Numbered from the stretch's first letter, positions 1-5,753 are shown. The stretch: DNA of 7,287 nucleotides from Spirochaetales bacterium (GCA_016930895.1 JAFGFV010000173.1:1-7287), one strand, 5' to 3'. Notes: generated by a model from the letters alone, not told the origin. Translations and numbers: made by a program.

Positions 1-69
1 ACCCACGAGGAGTGAAAACGCACACAGGGCGACCACACCCCACGGAGCTCTCCTTGGCACCGTCATCAT
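1..69 (-). CDS. 5' end of an exported protein or lipoprotein, cut by the window edge
   Basis: Only the first 23 codons are present, reading leftward off the window. The translation begins MMTVPRRAPWGVV and continues ALCAFSLLVG. A short positively charged start (two Arg) followed by an uninterrupted hydrophobic stretch is the n- and h-region layout of a Sec signal peptide or lipoprotein signal. The cleavage site or lipobox would lie outside the window. The start is fixed by a near-perfect Shine-Dalgarno (AAGGAGG, 74-80) placed 4 bases before ATG at 69 and 7 before the tandem ATG at 66; either could be used. It lies 134 bp downstream of the MFS transporter on the same strand and may be the next gene of that transcript. 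The mature function is unknown. Alternatively the hydrophobic stretch is a non-cleaved N-terminal anchor. Confidence 0.6.
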   Translation of the reverse strand, partial: MMTVPRRAPWGVVALCAFSLLVG

Positions 70-72
70 GAG

Positions 73-80
73 CCCTCCTT
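73..80 (-). promoter_or_regulatory. Ribosome binding site of the left-edge gene
   Basis: The minus strand reads AAGGAGGG, a full match to the 16S anti-Shine-Dalgarno core, just before two tandem in-frame ATG codons (69 and 66). It is the main reason for calling a gene here although only 69 bases of it are visible. Confidence 0.7.
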
Positions 81-203
81 CGCACGCAAGATGTGTTTCA
101 GCGCGCAATGCTCGCTGCCGCATGAGCCCGGCGGTGGATTCCCCACGCTGCACGACTCGATACGTACCACTGGCCTCGCGCAGGCCCTCGGATTGTGGCC
201 AAG

Positions 204-1379
204 TCAGAGCGACGGAGCTGCCGGTGCTTCGGACCGGGCCGGCCCGCCGGAGGCCAGCAGCAGGACAGCGGCCGCCGCGGGGAACAGACCGGAGATGAGG
301 ATGGGGGTGACCATCCCCAGCCTTTGCATGGCGTAACCGCTCGAAGCCATCCCCACGATGCTGCCGACCCAGTACGTGGATTGAAACAGCGACACCCCCC
401 TGCCGACGTTTCCCCGGGGATCGATGTCGACGACGTAGGCAGGGCCGATGGCCTGGGATGCTCCGACGAACGAGTAGAGCACGGCAAACCCGCAGAAGTG
501 CCACAGAGACCGCGAAAACGCCAACAGGAAAAGACTTGCCCCGGTGGCAGCGAAGCATCCGATCAAGACCCACCGCCGGCCGACTCGGTCCGAGAGCCGT
601 CCCATGACCAGGGGGAAGCCCAGCGACACCAGCCCCTGGATCGCGGCCGTAAAGGTTATGGCCGACCTGGAAAACCCTCCCGCATCCATGGACAGCGACC
701 TGCCCAGGTTGGCTGTTCCGTTGGCCACCGCCAGGATGAGTTGAGCGAGCAGCAGGAGGACCAGCACGCCGCCGAGCCCGCGGCTGCCGGATGCCCCCGC
801 TTCGCTGCTTGCCTCGCTGACCCAGGAAGGTGGATGCTCGACAGACAGCAGCCCGCCGATCACGATCAGGATACAGAAGGCCGCCAGGCTGCTGAAAACA
901 CCCTGGAAGCCGGCTCGATCCGCGATGTACCCTACGGAAAGCCCACCTATCAGGGCTCCTAGTCCGTTGGTCATGCCAAGGATGCCGAATGCCGTGCCCC
1001 GGTCTGCCGGCTCAGCCGTGAGGCCGACCAGCGTCGCGCATTGCGAAAACACGATCCCGGCGAGGAACCAGAGCACTCCCGTCACGACGGCAAGCTGCAG
1101 AACGCCGACCACGCGGCCGCACAGCCAGGTCAGGAAGACAATCGGGACTCCGCTTGCCACGAGGAGCATCCTCCGATGTCGGAAGCTCTTAGGCAGAACC
1201 CCGGGCGCCATCGTGCCCAAGGCGAGACAGAGGAAGGCCGAGGCAAGGAAGAGACCGCTCGTGGACTGAGAGGCTCCCTGCTCGATTGCATACAGAGGCA
1301 GCACGGGCATGGTGCCGTTGCCCACCGTCCAGCAGGCAAGCATACAGAGGAAAGGTCCCGCGAGGTACTTCCTGCGCAT
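204..1379 (-). CDS. MFS transporter, 12 transmembrane helices
   Basis: A Major Facilitator Superfamily permease of 391 residues, the usual length for a 12-helix member. Such proteins move small molecules across the inner membrane by proton coupling. Hydrophobic helices run through the whole protein, with a polar central loop (SWVSEASSEAG, about residues 185-200) separating the two six-helix halves. The best motif is the motif-A-like MGRLSDRVGRR at about 259-269, in the loop that opens the C-terminal half; the N-terminal copy is degraded (about 55-72). I prefer ATG at 1379, preceded by GGGGG at a 5-base gap and giving an MRRKYLAG start. A TTG at 1406 behind AGGA (9-base gap) would add nine residues. 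It follows the DUF4037 gene on the same strand, with no obvious promoter between them. Substrate cannot be read from sequence; drug or metabolite efflux is the usual guess for this architecture. Confidence 0.88.
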   Translation of the reverse strand: MRRKYLAGPFLCMLACWTVGNGTMPVLPLYAIEQGASQSTSGLFLASAFLCLALGTMAPGVLPKSFRHRRMLLVASGVPIVFLTWLCGRVVGVLQLAVVTGVLWFLAGIVFSQCATLVGLTAEPADRGTAFGILGMTNGLGALIGGLSVGYIADRAGFQGVFSSLAAFCILIVIGGLLSVEHPPSWVSEASSEAGASGSRGLGGVLVLLLLAQLILAVANGTANLGRSLSMDAGGFSRSAITFTAAIQGLVSLGFPLVMGRLSDRVGRRWVLIGCFAATGASLFLLAFSRSLWHFCGFAVLYSFVGASQAIGPAYVVDIDPRGNVGRGVSLFQSTYWVGSIVGMASSGYAMQRLGMVTPILISGLFPAAAAVLLLASGGPARSEAPAAPSL

Positions 1380-1523
1380 GGGCACCCCCAGACCGCCATC
1401 AGACAAGAACGAGTATCCTGTCCAGCTTAGTCGATCCCGCGCATGGGCTGCAAATACGTGGCGTCACGATCCTCCGTTCGCATCCCGATCCAACCGAGGA
1501 GGGCGTACGGCGTGACTGGGTGC

Positions 1524-2450
1524 TCAGCTCACCACGAAGAAGCGTGCCCCCAGCTCCGGATCTTCGATCCTGCCGTGAACGCTGTGGGCGTGCTCCAGCA
1601 GAAAGTCGCTCCGCGAGTCCGACAGCTGCTCACGCCGAAGCTCCTCGATCAAGAGCCCGCACATCTCCTCGATCATCGGCACCCGGGCTCCGTCATCCCG
1701 CTCCTCCGTCAGCTCCGCCACCATGGCGTGGATCCTCGCCCCCAGGAGCGGGAGATCGCGCACGGCTCGATGCATCCACTTGTAGAAGGGGGCGTAGCGG
1801 CGGTTCAGCAGGAACACCAGCGACATCGCATCGGCGCAGAACTGGGTGAGCGCGTAGTGGGCGGCGAAACGCTCCCCTCTTCTCAGCGAGCGCTCGAAGT
1901 TGTACTGGCCGGCTTGCGCAACGGTGGCGCATCGAGAGGCGATCTTCTTGAGCCAGACATCCCGAGGATAGAAGCCCTTCAGCGTCTCCCGCCAGGCCGA
2001 GAACACCCCCGCCGGGTCGTCGAAGACCCGCCCGTTGGTGCACACCGCAAGCGATGCTTCCGGGATGGCCAGCCACTCCCTCAGGCTCTGGGGCGGGCGC
2101 TCCAGCCCGGTGTAGGTGCGGAAGAAGGGAACCACCCCGCAGACGCCCACCCTCCCCTCCTCCCCGAGGCTTGCCACCCGGGGTCCCAAACCCCGGAATC
2201 TCGTGGGTAGTCTGTCGTACGCCTCCTGCAACGTGGGCCCGATCGCCGGGCGGTCTTGCTCGGTGAGCCACAGACAGAAGCCGGGTCCCCAGTCATGATC
2301 CCGAGAAAGCTCGTCGTCGAAACCGAAGCATTCCGATCCGGGTCCGACCAGACCGGCGGCGATCCGCTTCTTGTGCTCCGGGAACTTCGCGGCGATCATG
2401 GGGGAACCGATCTCCCGGTAGTAGGATTCGGCCAGATCGAGACCCTTCAC
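1524..2450 (-). CDS. DUF4037-family protein, putative nucleotidyltransferase-like fold
   Basis: A 308-residue soluble protein that I recognise as DUF4037. Its signature is GPGSECFGFDDELSRDHDWG at residues 37-56. The GS, the DD pair and the following DHD resemble the GS...D.D active-site arrangement of polymerase-beta-type nucleotidyltransferases. That is an inference from pattern; the family has no established activity that I know of. A second conserved-looking block, NRRYAPFYKW, lies at about 216-225 within a mostly helical C-terminal half. No signal peptide or membrane helix is present. The start is GTG at 2450, which overlaps the stop of the upstream TPR gene (GTGA), so translation is probably coupled. 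The next gene on the strand is an MFS transporter. I am confident of the family and unsure of the function; an antibiotic-nucleotidyltransferase-like or regulatory role are both possible. Confidence 0.8.
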   Translation of the reverse strand: MKGLDLAESYYREIGSPMIAAKFPEHKKRIAAGLVGPGSECFGFDDELSRDHDWGPGFCLWLTEQDRPAIGPTLQEAYDRLPTRFRGLGPRVASLGEEGRVGVCGVVPFFRTYTGLERPPQSLREWLAIPEASLAVCTNGRVFDDPAGVFSAWRETLKGFYPRDVWLKKIASRCATVAQAGQYNFERSLRRGERFAAHYALTQFCADAMSLVFLLNRRYAPFYKWMHRAVRDLPLLGARIHAMVAELTEERDDGARVPMIEEMCGLLIEELRREQLSDSRSDFLLEHAHSVHGRIEDPELGARFFVVS

Positions 2451-2698
2451 CTGCCGCCGCCCCCTTCGAGATTCTCGAGGTTCTGACGGGTCAACTCGGC
2501 CTTTCGCTCGGCTCCAGCCGCTCGGTACAGGGGCAAGGCCCGCCGGTAGCTTTCCAGGGCTTCACCGTGCCGTTTCATGTCCCGGTAGGCGGACCCGGGG
2601 TTCCCCCACTGTTCCGCGCTATCTCTGCCGGGCTGCAACGCCATGCCTCGGGGGGCCCGCGAATTCGGCGAACACAGCCAGTGCCTCACGATCCACAC
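2447..2698 (-). CDS. Small TPR protein, probably frameshifted near its start
   Basis: The intact frame from GTG at 2698 gives 83 residues. Its C-terminal part is one tetratricopeptide repeat, a helical protein-binding hairpin: SAYRDMKRHGEALESYRRAL, about residues 36-55, followed by a helix ending NLENLEGGGGR. Its first 16 residues (MWIVRHWLCSPN...) do not look natural. The frame one base over, from GTG at 2696, starts VDREALAVFAEFAGP, a plausible helix, and runs into a stop within 25 codons. Removing one base from the G6 run at 2650-2655 joins this start to PRGMALQPG and the TPR, giving 82 residues. This points to a real frameshift or a homopolymer sequencing error. The repeat also has Pro where TPRs usually have Leu (GNPGSAY), a possible sign of decay. 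A weak AGTAGG lies before the start. The stop overlaps the DUF4037 start, so the two form one operon. Confidence 0.6.
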   Translation of the reverse strand: MWIVRHWLCSPNSRAPRGMALQPGRDSAEQWGNPGSAYRDMKRHGEALESYRRALPLYRAAGAERKAELTRQNLENLEGGGGR

Positions 2699-2735
2699 GG
2701 CCTACTATAGCGAGAATCGCCGCTGCGGAAAATCC

Positions 2736-2747
2736 CCGATCGATCGG
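2736..2747. repeat. Perfect 12-bp palindrome in the divergent spacer
   Basis: CCGATCGATCGG is fully self-complementary. It lies about 40 bp upstream of the minus-strand TPR start and 83 bp before the vapBC inverted repeat. It could be an operator for the TPR-DUF4037 transcript. On the minus strand a TATAGT -10-like hexamer sits at 2704-2709, but without a good -35. Chance occurrence in GC-rich DNA is possible. Confidence 0.3.
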
Positions 2748-2829
2748 TAGGGAAATCGCGCTGCGGCGCACACAAGCTGCCTTCCCCGAACGCGAATCGA
2801 CCCAATCACCCCTTGTTTAGATGAACGAG

Positions 2830-2858
2830 GCGCATTACATTATAACCAGGTAATGCGC
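2830..2858 (+). promoter_or_regulatory. vapBC promoter and operator inverted repeat
   Basis: Two perfect 9-bp arms, GCGCATTAC (2830-2838) and GTAATGCGC (2850-2858), are separated by 11 bp. Their centres lie 20 bp apart, about two helical turns. The spacer holds a TATAAC hexamer (2841-2846), a good -10 candidate; no strong -35 is visible upstream. vapBC operons are commonly repressed by the VapB or VapBC complex binding paired half-sites over the promoter. That arrangement is inferred here from position, just upstream of the vapB ribosome binding site (AAGGAG, 2870-2875). Confidence 0.65.
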
Positions 2859-2881
2859 AAGCCATAGATAAGGAGATCTTT

Positions 2882-3112
2882 ATGGGTAAGACTGCCAAGG
2901 TTACATCGAAGGGGCAGGTGACCATCCCCAAGGAGATACGTGACATCCTCGACTCGGAAGTGGTCGAGTTCGAGGTCGAGAATGAAAGGGTAGTCCTGCG
3001 ACCGGTCAAGCGGGTTGCGGGCAAGCTGGGCTCCTACGGCAATACCGAACGCATCCAAGAAGAATCCTCCGTTTGGCGAAACGCCGCGAGAGATACGCGT
3101 GAAGATCGTTGA
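2882..3112 (+). CDS. vapB: VapB-type antitoxin, AbrB/MazE/SpoVT fold
   Basis: A 76-residue antitoxin. The N-terminal half is a classic AbrB/SpoVT swapped-hairpin DNA-binding domain: AKVTSKGQVTIPKEIRDIL at residues 5-23, then EVENERVVLRPV at about 32-43. The C-terminal half is polar and charged (ERIQEESSVWRNAARDTRED), typical of the disordered arm that wraps and blocks the toxin. The start ATG has an AAGGAG site 6 bases upstream. Its 3' end overlaps the toxin start by 14 bp, so the pair is co-translated. It should bind its own operator at the inverted repeat just upstream and neutralise VapC. Codon use is less GC-rich than in neighbouring genes, in keeping with a mobile toxin-antitoxin module. 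Confidence 0.9.
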   Translation: MGKTAKVTSKGQVTIPKEIRDILDSEVVEFEVENERVVLRPVKRVAGKLGSYGNTERIQEESSVWRNAARDTREDR

Positions 3113-3470
3113 TGCCAACGTCGTTCTGCGTTATCTCCTCGCCGACGTGCCCACCTTGTTCACCCGATCGGAACAGATCTTGGAGAACGAGGCCGTCTAT
3201 CTTCCGTTCGAAGTACTCGCCGAGGTCGTCTACGTGCTCGACAAGGTGTATGCGGTCTCCCGTGGGGAAATATCCGCTTCACTGACAGAGCTGCTGAAAT
3301 ACCCAACTGTCTCCACCTACAACGCGGAGGTCGCCATTCGTGCCCTCGAAACTTACTCGGACAGCAGTCTTGACATTGTCGACGCACTTCTATGCGGGTA
3401 CCGGTCTGTCCAAGGGGTGGAAGTCGTAAGCTTCGACAAGCAGCTCAACAAGCGGCTGCGAACATCGTAG
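3099..3470 (+). CDS. vapC: VapC toxin, PIN-domain ribonuclease
   Basis: A 123-residue PIN-domain protein, the normal VapC length. The expected acidic metal-binding positions are all present: D5 in VKIVDANVVLRYL, E42 in FEVLAEVVYVL, D95 in SLDIVDALLCGY (D92 close by), and D113 in VVSFDKQL. VapC toxins are Mg-dependent RNases that typically cut tRNA or rRNA loops and arrest translation when freed from VapB. I chose GTG at 3099 because the protein then begins at the conserved first strand, and GAGAG stands a few bases upstream. An open frame extends further upstream to an ATG at 3015, but this only reads antitoxin sequence out of frame. The active site looks intact, so the toxin is probably functional. 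The RNA target cannot be read from sequence. Confidence 0.92.
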   Translation: MKIVDANVVLRYLLADVPTLFTRSEQILENEAVYLPFEVLAEVVYVLDKVYAVSRGEISASLTELLKYPTVSTYNAEVAIRALETYSDSSLDIVDALLCGYRSVQGVEVVSFDKQLNKRLRTS

Positions 3471-3490
3471 CGGACGAGAAGAACCAGATA

Positions 3491-3520
3491 GATAGAAAAC
3501 GCCGCCCAGGATCAGGCGGC
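3491..3520 (-). terminator. Rho-independent terminator of the tRNA-Val transcript
   Basis: On the minus strand a GCCGCC/GGCGGC stem (3515-3520 with 3501-3506) with an 8-base loop is followed directly by GTTTTCTATC. It lies 30 bases past the tRNA 3' end, a suitable place to end that transcript. On the plus strand the same hairpin stands 30 bp after vapC but has no T-tract, so it is a weaker terminator in that direction. Confidence 0.6.
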
Positions 3521-3550
3521 CAGAATGCATGTTTGACTGAGCTCTGCTAC

Positions 3551-3622
3551 TGGGCGATGCAAGATTTGAACTTGCGACTTCTACCGTGTGAAGGTAGCAC
3601 TCTCCCACTGAGTTAATCGCCC
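3551..3622 (-). tRNA. tRNA-Val, anticodon CAC
   Basis: The minus strand folds into a complete 72-base cloverleaf. The acceptor GGGCGAT pairs with ATCGCCC, the D stem is ACTC/GAGT, the anticodon stem is CTACC/GGTAG, the variable loop has 5 bases and the T stem is GCAAG/CTTGC with loop TTCAAAT. The seven-base anticodon loop TTCACAC puts CAC at 3588-3590, reading valine GTG codons. All stems are perfectly paired. The discriminator base is A, followed by GTA, so the CCA tail is not encoded and must be added by tRNA nucleotidyltransferase. It has its own promoter upstream and a hairpin terminator downstream. Confidence 0.96.
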
Positions 3623-3652
3623 GCGTGCGGCCCCAAGCCGCCCACGCCCAAG

Positions 3653-3682
3653 AATGTACCGCAACTCCCCCGGGGCTGTCAA
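3653..3682 (-). promoter_or_regulatory. Sigma-70-type promoter of tRNA-Val
   Basis: On the minus strand a consensus -35 TTGACA (3677-3682) is followed after 18 bases by TACATT (3653-3658), 4 of 6 matches to the -10. Transcription would begin around 3646, about 24 bases before the mature tRNA end. A small hairpin (GCGGC/GCCGC, 3627-3641) falls in that leader. The promoter lies between the uroporphyrinogen-decarboxylase-like gene and the tRNA, so the tRNA need not depend on read-through. Confidence 0.7.
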
Positions 3683-3687
3683 TCGTC

Positions 3688-3720
3688 CCGCGCGGGATTT
3701 GCGGGCGGCCGCGCGGGATT
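3688..3720. repeat. 12-bp direct repeat at the 3' end of the UroD-like gene
   Basis: CCGCGCGGGATT occurs at 3688-3699 and again at 3709-3720, 21 bp apart; the second copy ends in the stop codon of the UroD-like gene. The first copy lies within a perfect palindrome, TCCCGCGCGGGA (3686-3697). No T-tract follows on the minus strand, so I do not call it a Rho-independent terminator. Confidence 0.5.
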
Positions 3721-4871
3721 CAGTACTTGCCGAACTCCCGGAGGGCCTCCCACATGGCCATGATGTTCTCGGGCGGCACGTCCGCCTGGATGTTGTGGAC
3801 GGTGTTGAAGACAAAGCCTCCGCCGGGGGCAAAGTCCTCGATCCGCCGCCGCACCTCGTCCCGGACCTCCTGGACGCTGCCGCGCGGCAGCACCCGCTGG
3901 GTGTCCACCCCTCCTCCCCAGAAGGTCAGGTCCTTCCCAAACTCCCGCTTGAGCTGTGCCGGGTCCATGTCGCTGGAGGTGTACTGCACCGGGTTGAAGA
4001 TGTCCACGCCGGCCTCGACCAGATCGGCCAGGATGTAGCGGGAGGAGCCGCAGGAGTGGAAAAAGATGAACAGGTCAGGCCGCTGCTTCTTGATCACCGA
4101 GAAGATCTTGCGGTACCAGGGCTTGAAGAATCGCTCGAAGGTCCCGTAGGAGAAGAGCGGACCGGTCTGGATGCCGAAGTCATCGGCATAGAGCACCACC
4201 TTGATGTCGTCGCCCAGCTCGGGAATCGCCCACTCCCAGAACTCGATGTCCAGCTCCGCGAGCTTTCCGATCAGGTAGTCGGCGATGTCGAAATCCGCCC
4301 CGAGCGCGCAGAAGGAATCCTCGTACCCGAGAAGCCACTGGAAGGTTTGCAGCAGCCCCACGGTCATCCCGACCGTGCCCAGCACCACCATGCAGTCGGT
4401 CTTGGCGAGCGCCGAGGCTTCCTCCTTCAAGCCTGCCAGGCGGGTCCTGTCCTTCGGATCGGGCCAGGCATAGGCCTTGATATCGGCCAATGTGCGCCCC
4501 TTCAAGGGGTGCTTGACCATGTCGAAGTACAGCCCGTACGGCTTGGGCCGCCTCCAGGTGATTCCCCAGACGTCGGTGAACTGCTCGTATTCGGGAGTAT
4601 CCTCGAGCCTGAGCTGCCACCCAAAGGGGCTTCCCGTGAGCACCCCTCGGACATCCACCTCGAGGCGCTCCAGGACGTCGTCGTGGACCCGGGCGAGGCC
4701 CTGCACCAGGTCAAAGATCTCCAGCTCCTTCTTGGGCAGCCCCAGATACTCCCGCAGCTTCTGGTAGGCCTGCCAGTGGATGCCGGTCACCAGCGTGCTG
4801 GTCAGATCGAACGGCACCCTGTCGGGCTCCTCGTGCCTGAGGGTTTTGAGCATGCGTTCCTGCGACGTCAT
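3720..4871 (-). CDS. Uroporphyrinogen decarboxylase-like protein (UroD/MtaA superfamily)
   Basis: A 383-residue soluble TIM-barrel protein of the superfamily that holds HemE and the cobamide methyltransferases MtaA/CmuA. It starts with the family opening TSQERMLKTLRHEEPDRVPFD (residues 2-22). ADDFGIQTGPLFS (229-241) and GGGVDTQ (319-325) are typical of the non-HemE branch. HSCG at 272-275 matches the His-X-Cys zinc-site pattern of the methyltransferases. The third ligand, a Cys in MtaA, appears replaced in NTVHNIQADVPPENI (356-370), where H359 stands instead. Therefore neither heme synthesis nor corrinoid methyl transfer is assured, and no corrinoid protein gene is in view. Start ATG at 4871 has a perfect AAGGAGG with a 5-base gap. 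It follows the disulfide oxidoreductase gene by 47 bp and is probably co-transcribed. Confidence 0.88.
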   Translation of the reverse strand: MTSQERMLKTLRHEEPDRVPFDLTSTLVTGIHWQAYQKLREYLGLPKKELEIFDLVQGLARVHDDVLERLEVDVRGVLTGSPFGWQLRLEDTPEYEQFTDVWGITWRRPKPYGLYFDMVKHPLKGRTLADIKAYAWPDPKDRTRLAGLKEEASALAKTDCMVVLGTVGMTVGLLQTFQWLLGYEDSFCALGADFDIADYLIGKLAELDIEFWEWAIPELGDDIKVVLYADDFGIQTGPLFSYGTFERFFKPWYRKIFSVIKKQRPDLFIFFHSCGSSRYILADLVEAGVDIFNPVQYTSSDMDPAQLKREFGKDLTFWGGGVDTQRVLPRGSVQEVRDEVRRRIEDFAPGGGFVFNTVHNIQADVPPENIMAMWEALREFGKY

Positions 4872-4918
4872 TTTTTCCTCCTTAGTAATACCGATAGGCC
4901 GAGCCCGCGCGAAAGGGG

Positions 4919-5581
4919 CTACGCGCCCGATGCGCCCACCGCCGCCAGGATCACCTCGAGGGCCGCCGCCTCGGGATAGGCCCCGATCATCGGCTGTTCG
5001 CTGTCGCCGATCACGGTGTGCGGCACGCCCGAAACCCCGTACTTGTTGGCCAGGTGCGGAAACTCGGTGGCCTCCACCATCGACGCGGTCACCAGAGGCG
5101 ACTCCATGGCCAGGCGGAAGGCCAGCACCACTGCCCGCGGGCAGTAGGGACAGGTGGGGGTCACGTAGACCTGGAGGTCGAGGGGCCTCTTGAGGGCCTT
5201 GAGCTTCTCCTTCCCGGCGACGCTCACCCCGGACTCCCCCTTAGAAAGCATCTCGATCGCCTCGAGGAGGGACATGAACTCGTAGCCCGCCGGGATTCCG
5301 TACAGGCGGATCCCGTGGTCCTTCCCGTCCCCGTCGAGCACGGCAATCGCCGGGATCTTGTCGACCCCCAGCTTCCTGGCCTCTGCTTCGTCCTTGACGA
5401 AGTCCCGGACCTCCACGCGCACCTTCTCCGACAGGGCGGCGAGCTCCTCGGCCAGCCCCCGGGTTTCCCGGCAGAACTGGCACTCCATCTCCTGGGAGAA
5501 TACCACCAGTTTGACCGGCTTGGCCAGCTTGGCCAGGCGGTCGCCGACGGCCTTCTTGTCACGATCGCTGATCATTCCCAT
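4919..5581 (-). CDS. Protein disulfide oxidoreductase with two thioredoxin folds (PDO/glutaredoxin-like)
   Basis: A 220-residue protein with two thioredoxin-like units in tandem, the size and plan of the archaeal/thermophile PDO family. Unit one (about 20-115) has a C34-Q-F-C37 site in FSQEMECQFC and a cis-proline in KIPAIA (P77). Unit two (about 135-220) has C144-P-Y-C147 in VTPTCPYC and a cis-proline in GVPHTV (P187). Both active sites are intact. CPYC is the glutaredoxin-type motif. No signal peptide is present, so it should act in the cytoplasm on thiol-disulfide exchange, usually with a thioredoxin reductase, which is not in this window. Start ATG at 5581 has AAGGAG at a 6-base gap. It heads the pair with the UroD-like gene and is divergent from the membrane protein to the right. 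Confidence 0.9.
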   Translation of the reverse strand: MGMISDRDKKAVGDRLAKLAKPVKLVVFSQEMECQFCRETRGLAEELAALSEKVRVEVRDFVKDEAEARKLGVDKIPAIAVLDGDGKDHGIRLYGIPAGYEFMSLLEAIEMLSKGESGVSVAGKEKLKALKRPLDLQVYVTPTCPYCPRAVVLAFRLAMESPLVTASMVEATEFPHLANKYGVSGVPHTVIGDSEQPMIGAYPEAAALEVILAAVGASGA

Positions 5582-5623
5582 GGCTTGCTCCTTGAGGTCA
5601 TGTTGCGCTCTCGATTCGCTTAG

Positions 5624-5636
5624 CGAGTATTACTCG
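5624..5636. promoter_or_regulatory. Palindrome in the divergent spacer, possible operator
   Basis: CGAGTATTACTCG is two perfect 6-bp arms around one base. A second short inverted repeat, CGCTTAGCG, directly adjoins it on the left. It lies about 43 bp upstream of the disulfide oxidoreductase start, in the promoter region shared with the divergent membrane protein gene. No strong -35/-10 pair could be assigned; TAATAC on the minus strand falls inside the palindrome. Confidence 0.35.
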
Positions 5637-5753
5637 TACAAGATAACGCCGCAGCAGCGCATCGCCAACGGGTCTGTCGCACCTGGATTGCACACCGCCG
5701 TAGCACGCGTGCTGGAAAAAAGCGCCCCGAAAGGATACACTGGTGCGGTCACG

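Noticed and set aside
172..186. Hairpin GGCCT/AGGCC just after the MFS stop
   Set aside because: A five-base stem with no T-tract on the minus strand is too weak to call a terminator.
195..962. Plus-strand open frame of 255 codons opposite the MFS gene
   Set aside because: Its product is a low-complexity Gly/Arg/Gln/Pro-rich string typical of an antisense shadow of a membrane protein gene; no plausible ribosome binding site.
1407..1523. Possible tiny minus-strand gene between DUF4037 and MFS (GGAGG then GTG, or an 18-codon ATG frame)
   Set aside because: Frames are only about 17-18 codons with no recognisable feature; more likely plain intergenic DNA.
1443..2210. Plus-strand open frame of 255 codons opposite the DUF4037 gene
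   Set aside because: Antisense to a protein with a recognisable family signature; its Arg/Pro/Gly/His-rich product looks like a shadow.
3015..3098. Upstream ATG extending vapC by 28 residues
   Set aside because: It reads antitoxin sequence out of frame; the PIN domain begins exactly after GTG at 3099.
3654..4979. Long plus-strand open frame (441 codons) opposite the UroD-like gene
   Set aside because: It is antisense to a well-recognised enzyme, lacks any domain or hydrophobic pattern, and is explained by GC-rich codon bias leaving the opposite strand open.
5358..5753. N-terminal extension of the membrane protein frame
   Set aside because: It lies antisense to the PDO gene and through its promoter region; the protein-like sequence begins at the ATG at 5754.
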